From a virus, in IMG/VR virus record IMGVR_UViG_3300021962_000242, positions 1-40,421 of that record: a stretch of 40,421 nucleotides of DNA; one strand, given 5' to 3'. Both the position numbers and the translations under genes were made by a program. The notes below the pieces were generated by a model. That model saw nothing but the letters and a program-made list of their open reading frames with translations, was not told where the DNA came from and ran no database searches. This document shows, piece by piece, positions 36,961 through 40,421 of the stretch (positions within the stretch are counted from its first letter, which is position 1; each line of letters starts with the position of its first letter).

Positions 36961-39366
36961 ATGACCACAATTATTACTAAAAACTCAAGCACAGCCTCGG
37001 CAGTTCCTGTTTCAGGCGACTTAACGCAAGGCGAACTTGCTGTCAATGTAACAGATAAAAAGTTGTACACAAAAAACAGCGGTGGCTCTGTTGTCGAACT
37101 TGGAACCAATCCAGGCTCTCTCACCCTCTCCGGCGGCACAGCCAACGGTGTTCTGTACCTGAATGGGTCTAAAGTTGCGACAAGTGGTAGTGCGCTGACG
37201 TTTGATGGGACTACTTTTAGTGCTCCCAATTCAGTCATTACAAGTTCATCTTCTTCAGATGCCCTTAGAATCACGCAGACAGGCACAGGCAACGCTTTGC
37301 TGGTTGAGGATAGCGCCAATCCTGATGCTACGCCGTTTGTTATTGATGCAAATGCTCGTATTATTCAAGGCAATACAACAGCTTTGTCACCATTTCTTCC
37401 TGGTAATAATCCATTTATTCAGCAGCATGGATTATCCTCGCAAGGAGCTTCAACTTTACAAGCAAACTGGCAAAATAGCGCGACTTCACAACCTGCGATT
37501 TATATGTTTAAATCCCGTTCCGCAACAGTCGGAACCTATAGCGCAGTTTCTTCTGGTGATAACCTTGGGGTTATTACATGGACAGGTGATAATGGTAGCG
37601 CACCACTTGCTGCCGCCTCAATCTTTGGCGAAGTTGATACGGGTACTGTATCAGCAACGTCAATGCCTGGTGCTCTTTCGTTTAGGACTGTATCAGACGG
37701 CAGCACAACTCAAACTGAGCGTATGCGTATCGACTCCTCCGGCAACGTGGGGATTGGTACGAGTTCGCCTGCCAAAAAACTTGATGTTAATGGCGATGCG
37801 TCTATTTATGGCATCACCGTAGGCCGTGGCGCAGGTGCTGTGTCCACCAACACTGCGGTGGGTGCGAGTGCATTGGCGGCGAATACAACTGGTTCAAGCA
37901 ATACGGCGGTCGGTAGTGAGGCATTATTAGTAAATACCACAGCATCTAATAACACGGCTGTTGGTATTTTGGCTTTGTCAGCAAGCAATGGTGGAAACAA
38001 CACTGCTATTGGCGACAGGGCAATGTTGACCAATACATCTGGAAGTGAAAATACCGCATTGGGAAGGTCTGCTTTGCGGTTAAACACAGTTGGTGTAGGC
38101 AATACAGGTCTTGGGTATAACGCCCTCTACAACAACACCACCGCCTCTAACAACACGGCTGTTGGTTATCAGGCGGCTTACACAGCATCAACAGTCCCTG
38201 AGATAACAGCTATTGGTTATCGTGCTTTGTATTCAACAACCGTGGGCTACACGACTGCCGTTGGCTCAAACGCTTTGCAAGCAAACACAACTGGCACATT
38301 CAACGTTGCGCTTGGTCGTGAAGCTGGTTACTCCAACACTACTGGTAGCAACAACACATTTATCGGCTATCAGTCGCTCACAAACAACACAACTGGAAGC
38401 AGCAACGTAGCTGTTGGTCATCAATCCTTAAACGCCAACACCACCGTCAGCTACAACACAGCCGTGGGGTATCAGGCTGGGTATAGCAACGCAACAGGTA
38501 CGCATTGCACATATATCGGGAATATTTCTGGCCTATATGGAACAGGAAGTTACAACACAGGTTGTGGCTCAAGAACCTATGAAGCTGCTAGTTTCTCTGG
38601 TACAGACAACACAGCAATTGGATATGGAGCAGGTAATTCTTTAACAACAGGCTCATTCAATTCTCTGTTAGGTAGAAATGCTGGCGCAGCAATATCTACT
38701 GGTTCAAAAAACACAATTATTGGTTATTACAACGGCAACCAAGGTGGCCTCGACATTCGCACAGCCAGCAACTACATCGTGCTGTCGGATGGGGATGGGA
38801 ATCCGAGGGGTATCTTTGATGGTGGCGGAAGATTTTTATTTAATACTCAATCATCAATTTTAAGTTCTGCTGGCGCACAATTTGTTGGAAGCTCAACATT
38901 TTCAAATGCTGTTTTAGCGCAATCTTTGAATGGCAACAATGCTTTTGTTGTAACAAATCAAAGCGGCACAAGCCAATACAATGCCATGCAGTTTTGTAAT
39001 AACGGAGCGACATTTAGTGGAACTGGCAGTATTTCCATAAGTGGAACATCAACTGCTTACAACACCTCTTCCGACTACCGCTTAAAAGAAAACATAGCCC
39101 CAATGACGGGTGCTTTGGCTAAAGTTCAACAACTTAAACCTGTAACTTATAAATGGAAATCAGATGGTTCAAATGGGGAAGGTTTTATTGCCCACGAATT
39201 AGCCGAAGTATGCCCAGATGCAGTTACTGGTGAAAAAGATGCTGTAGATGAAAATGGAAATATTAAACCACAAGGCATTGATACTTCATTCTTGATAGCA
39301 ACTTTGACCGCCGCAATCCAAGAACTCAAAGCCGAATTCGACGCATACAAAGCAACCCACCCCTGA
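36961..39366 (+). CDS. Tail fibre with repeats and S74 chaperone domain
   Basis: 801 aa, complete. N terminus MTTIITKNSSTASAVPVSGD, then LTQGELAVNVTDKKLYTKN, is the common start of fibre proteins that attach to another fibre. A ~150-residue insert (VITSSSSSDALRITQTGTGN onward, to RMRIDSSGNVGIGTSSPAKK) precedes the N-N-T-A-V-G-Y-Q type repeats. The C-terminal S74 domain begins SSDYRLKENI (S-D-x-R-x-K) and includes LKPVTYKWK, GEGFIAHELAEVCPDAV and a final coiled coil. The domain should self-cleave after trimer assembly. It is the host-recognition protein and the longer counterpart of the fibre at the left end. Confidence 0.92.
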   Translation: MTTIITKNSSTASAVPVSGDLTQGELAVNVTDKKLYTKNSGGSVVELGTNPGSLTLSGGTANGVLYLNGSKVATSGSALTFDGTTFSAPNSVITSSSSSDALRITQTGTGNALLVEDSANPDATPFVIDANARIIQGNTTALSPFLPGNNPFIQQHGLSSQGASTLQANWQNSATSQPAIYMFKSRSATVGTYSAVSSGDNLGVITWTGDNGSAPLAAASIFGEVDTGTVSATSMPGALSFRTVSDGSTTQTERMRIDSSGNVGIGTSSPAKKLDVNGDASIYGITVGRGAGAVSTNTAVGASALAANTTGSSNTAVGSEALLVNTTASNNTAVGILALSASNGGNNTAIGDRAMLTNTSGSENTALGRSALRLNTVGVGNTGLGYNALYNNTTASNNTAVGYQAAYTASTVPEITAIGYRALYSTTVGYTTAVGSNALQANTTGTFNVALGREAGYSNTTGSNNTFIGYQSLTNNTTGSSNVAVGHQSLNANTTVSYNTAVGYQAGYSNATGTHCTYIGNISGLYGTGSYNTGCGSRTYEAASFSGTDNTAIGYGAGNSLTTGSFNSLLGRNAGAAISTGSKNTIIGYYNGNQGGLDIRTASNYIVLSDGDGNPRGIFDGGGRFLFNTQSSILSSAGAQFVGSSTFSNAVLAQSLNGNNAFVVTNQSGTSQYNAMQFCNNGATFSGTGSISISGTSTAYNTSSDYRLKENIAPMTGALAKVQQLKPVTYKWKSDGSNGEGFIAHELAEVCPDAVTGEKDAVDENGNIKPQGIDTSFLIATLTAAIQELKAEFDAYKATHP

Positions 39367-39379
39367 AAGGAAAATGAAA

Positions 39380-39439
39380 ATGACTGACCAAATTGAAATC
39401 ACCGCAGAAGAAATCGCACGTCACTACTCGGCGGCTTGA
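39380..39439 (+). pseudogene. Orphaned 5' end of the 70-aa gene (copy 2)
   Basis: ATG 39380 (or in-frame ATG 39374) opens MTDQIEITAEEIARHYSAA, then TGA. It is the counterpart of 2009-2065 with three synonymous third-base differences in the last eight codons and a different first three residues. Those differences show that the two flanks are diverged while the adjacent endonuclease is not. Confidence 0.7.
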
Positions 39440-40203
39440 TACTTATGTTTTGCGTCTACGAACACATCAGACCAGATGCCAACAAGGTGTTTTATGTTGG
39501 GAAGGGGTCTGGTCGTAGGGCGCAATCAAAACATAAACGCAATCAACATTGGAATAACATTGTTGCAAAAGCGGGTTGTTTCTCAGTCAACATTTTGGTT
39601 GACAATGTAGATGAAGAGTTTGCTTTTCTTGCCGAGATGGAACGCATTGACCAACTAAACAGACTTGGATACAAACTGGCAAACAAAACAGAAGGCGGCG
39701 AAGGGCCGAGCGGGTATCGACATACAGAAGAAACAAAAAAGAAGATTGCTGATGCTCAGCGGGGCGATAAACACTGGACTGTTGGTTACGGGATAACTGA
39801 AGAGCATCGTGAAAAACTAAGACAGGCAAGAGCGAAACTAGTTTTTACTGATGAGATAATAGCAAAGTTATCTGAGGCTGGTAAGCGCCGTGTGTATACA
39901 GAAGAGACAAAAGCAAAGATGTCTCAGTCTAAAAGCGGCAGAAAGCACCACATGGCTAATGCAGTGATGTTTGATGGTAAGTTTTTTGGTTGTGCAAAAG
40001 AATTGGCTGATTACACTGGTGAGAACTACTCAACGGTTCGCACAAGAATTAGACTATACCCAGAGCGGTTTGGTTATGTAGTACTTGGTTATACAAAAGA
40101 CTTGAAAGGAGTCAAAGATGAATGAAGAAATCACTAAAGAAGAAATCCAACGGCATCTGAGTGCCGCTATGGACTCGGTAAACCTCATCAACGCTGGCAA
40201 GCC
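39434..40203 (+). repeat. 770-bp perfect direct repeat, copy 2 (homing cassette)
   Basis: Identical to 2060-2829 at a constant offset of 37374. Identity starts right after a g/a difference at 39433 and ends at the c/t difference at 40204, beyond which third-position changes become frequent. Confidence 0.88.
39445..40125 (+). CDS. GIY-YIG homing endonuclease with NUMOD repeats (copy 2)
   Basis: 226 aa, the same at the DNA level as the gene at 2071-2751, including the missing ribosome site and the 8-nt overlap with the following gene. Zero visible differences, against a diverged background on both sides, points to very recent transfer of the cassette between the two loci, or to two alleles that acquired it from one source. 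Confidence 0.92.
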   Translation: MFCVYEHIRPDANKVFYVGKGSGRRAQSKHKRNQHWNNIVAKAGCFSVNILVDNVDEEFAFLAEMERIDQLNRLGYKLANKTEGGEGPSGYRHTEETKKKIADAQRGDKHWTVGYGITEEHREKLRQARAKLVFTDEIIAKLSEAGKRRVYTEETKAKMSQSKSGRKHHMANAVMFDGKFFGCAKELADYTGENYSTVRTRIRLYPERFGYVVLGYTKDLKGVKDE

Positions 40204-40330
40204 CGAAGGTATGTCCGATGAAGATTGGGCAGACACAGTTGCTCGGAATAAGGAGCATCTGAACATCATGCTGGCTAAAGACTTCTGGACTAATGAAGAT
40301 TTGACTCCGCTGAGTCAAGCCGCTGCCTGA
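40118..40330 (+). CDS. Small conserved phage protein, 70 aa, with reconstituted 5' end (copy 2)
   Basis: 70 aa. The first ~28 codons match the copy at 2744; after that it differs mostly at third positions, with a few conservative replacements (MSDEDWADTVARNKEHLNI). The same AAAGGAGT ribosome site lies inside the endonuclease gene. Conservation of both copies argues that the rebuilt gene is functional. Confidence 0.75.
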   Translation: MNEEITKEEIQRHLSAAMDSVNLINAGKPEGMSDEDWADTVARNKEHLNIMLAKDFWTNEDLTPLSQAAA

Positions 40331-40360
40331 CGGTTTCAGGTTTTTTATAGGAGAACTGAG

Positions 40361-40421
40361 ATGGGAAAAAATGAAAAAACCCCTATCAGCATTGACGGCG
40401 TAGAGTATCAACTGGAAGACA
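40361..40421 (+). CDS. DUF6447-like small protein (3' partial)
   Basis: Begins MGKNEKTPISIDGVEYQLED and runs off the window. It is homologous to the gene at 2989 (QTVSIDGTEYTIDD), with ATAGGAG upstream in both, but the DNA is clearly diverged. It continues the parallel gene order of the two window ends. Confidence 0.7.
   Translation, partial: MGKNEKTPISIDGVEYQLED

Noticed and set aside
1-40421. Integrase, repressor, attachment sites, tRNA genes, insertion sequences
   Set aside because: I looked for matching protein signatures and cloverleaf-like sequences and saw none. Only homing endonucleases qualify as mobile elements.

Overview
The window is the genome, or nearly the whole genome, of a tailed phage with a podovirus-like, T7-like gene set. 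The evidence is a family A DNA polymerase, a gp4-type primase-helicase, a gp2.5-like SSB, a flap-type exonuclease, T7/P22-like portal, tail tubular A and B proteins, and large A/Q-rich putative internal virion proteins. I see no integrase, repressor, phage RNA polymerase, tRNA or CRISPR array. It looks like an uncultured, probably aquatic, strictly lytic phage of a Gram-negative bacterium. The host cannot be named from sequence alone. Class II (B12-dependent) ribonucleotide reductase and ThyX fit a phage that rebuilds nucleotide pools during infection.

Layout. The only large gene-free stretch (26900-27838) is a divergent control region. It holds seven consensus DnaA boxes, 21-bp iterons, palindromes, a sigma70-type promoter and AT-rich DNA. 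Leftward from it (minus strand, 26899 down to 12256) runs the early/replication arm. First comes a train of very small, overlapping, mostly unknown genes (23335-26899). Then follow primase-helicase, more micro-genes, DNA polymerase, SSB, exonuclease, a zinc peptidase-like protein, a PD-(D/E)XK nuclease, ThyX, a metallophosphoesterase, an HNH homing endonuclease, a DUF3310 protein and class II RNR. Rightward (plus strand, 27839 to the right end, continuing from base 1 to 12223) runs the virion and lysis arm. Its order is small and large terminase, portal, scaffold, major capsid protein, structural proteins, tail fibres, tail tubular A and B, internal virion proteins, holin and lysozyme. The two arms converge on a bidirectional terminator at 12229-12248, as expected of one circularly permuted genome of about 37.4 kb with two divergent transcription units.

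The two ends of the window carry diverged versions of the same locus: S74-domain tail fibre, short peptide, GIY-YIG endonuclease, 70-aa gene, then a DUF6447-like gene. Within that diverged background, 770 bp (2060-2829 and 39434-40203) are identical by eye. The block contains the homing endonuclease plus a replacement 5' end for the gene it interrupts. Either the contig wraps past its origin into a sister strain, or the phage has a tandem duplication. In both cases the sharp edges of identity outline a recent homing event.

Most notable points: (1) a homing endonuclease cassette that restores the gene it splits by carrying a substitute start; (2) an oriC-like region with DnaA boxes and iterons beside T7-type replication genes, without a phage RNA polymerase or a recognisable initiator; (3) a dense set of translationally coupled micro-genes, several of only 18-59 codons; (4) long out-of-frame overlaps between enzyme genes.
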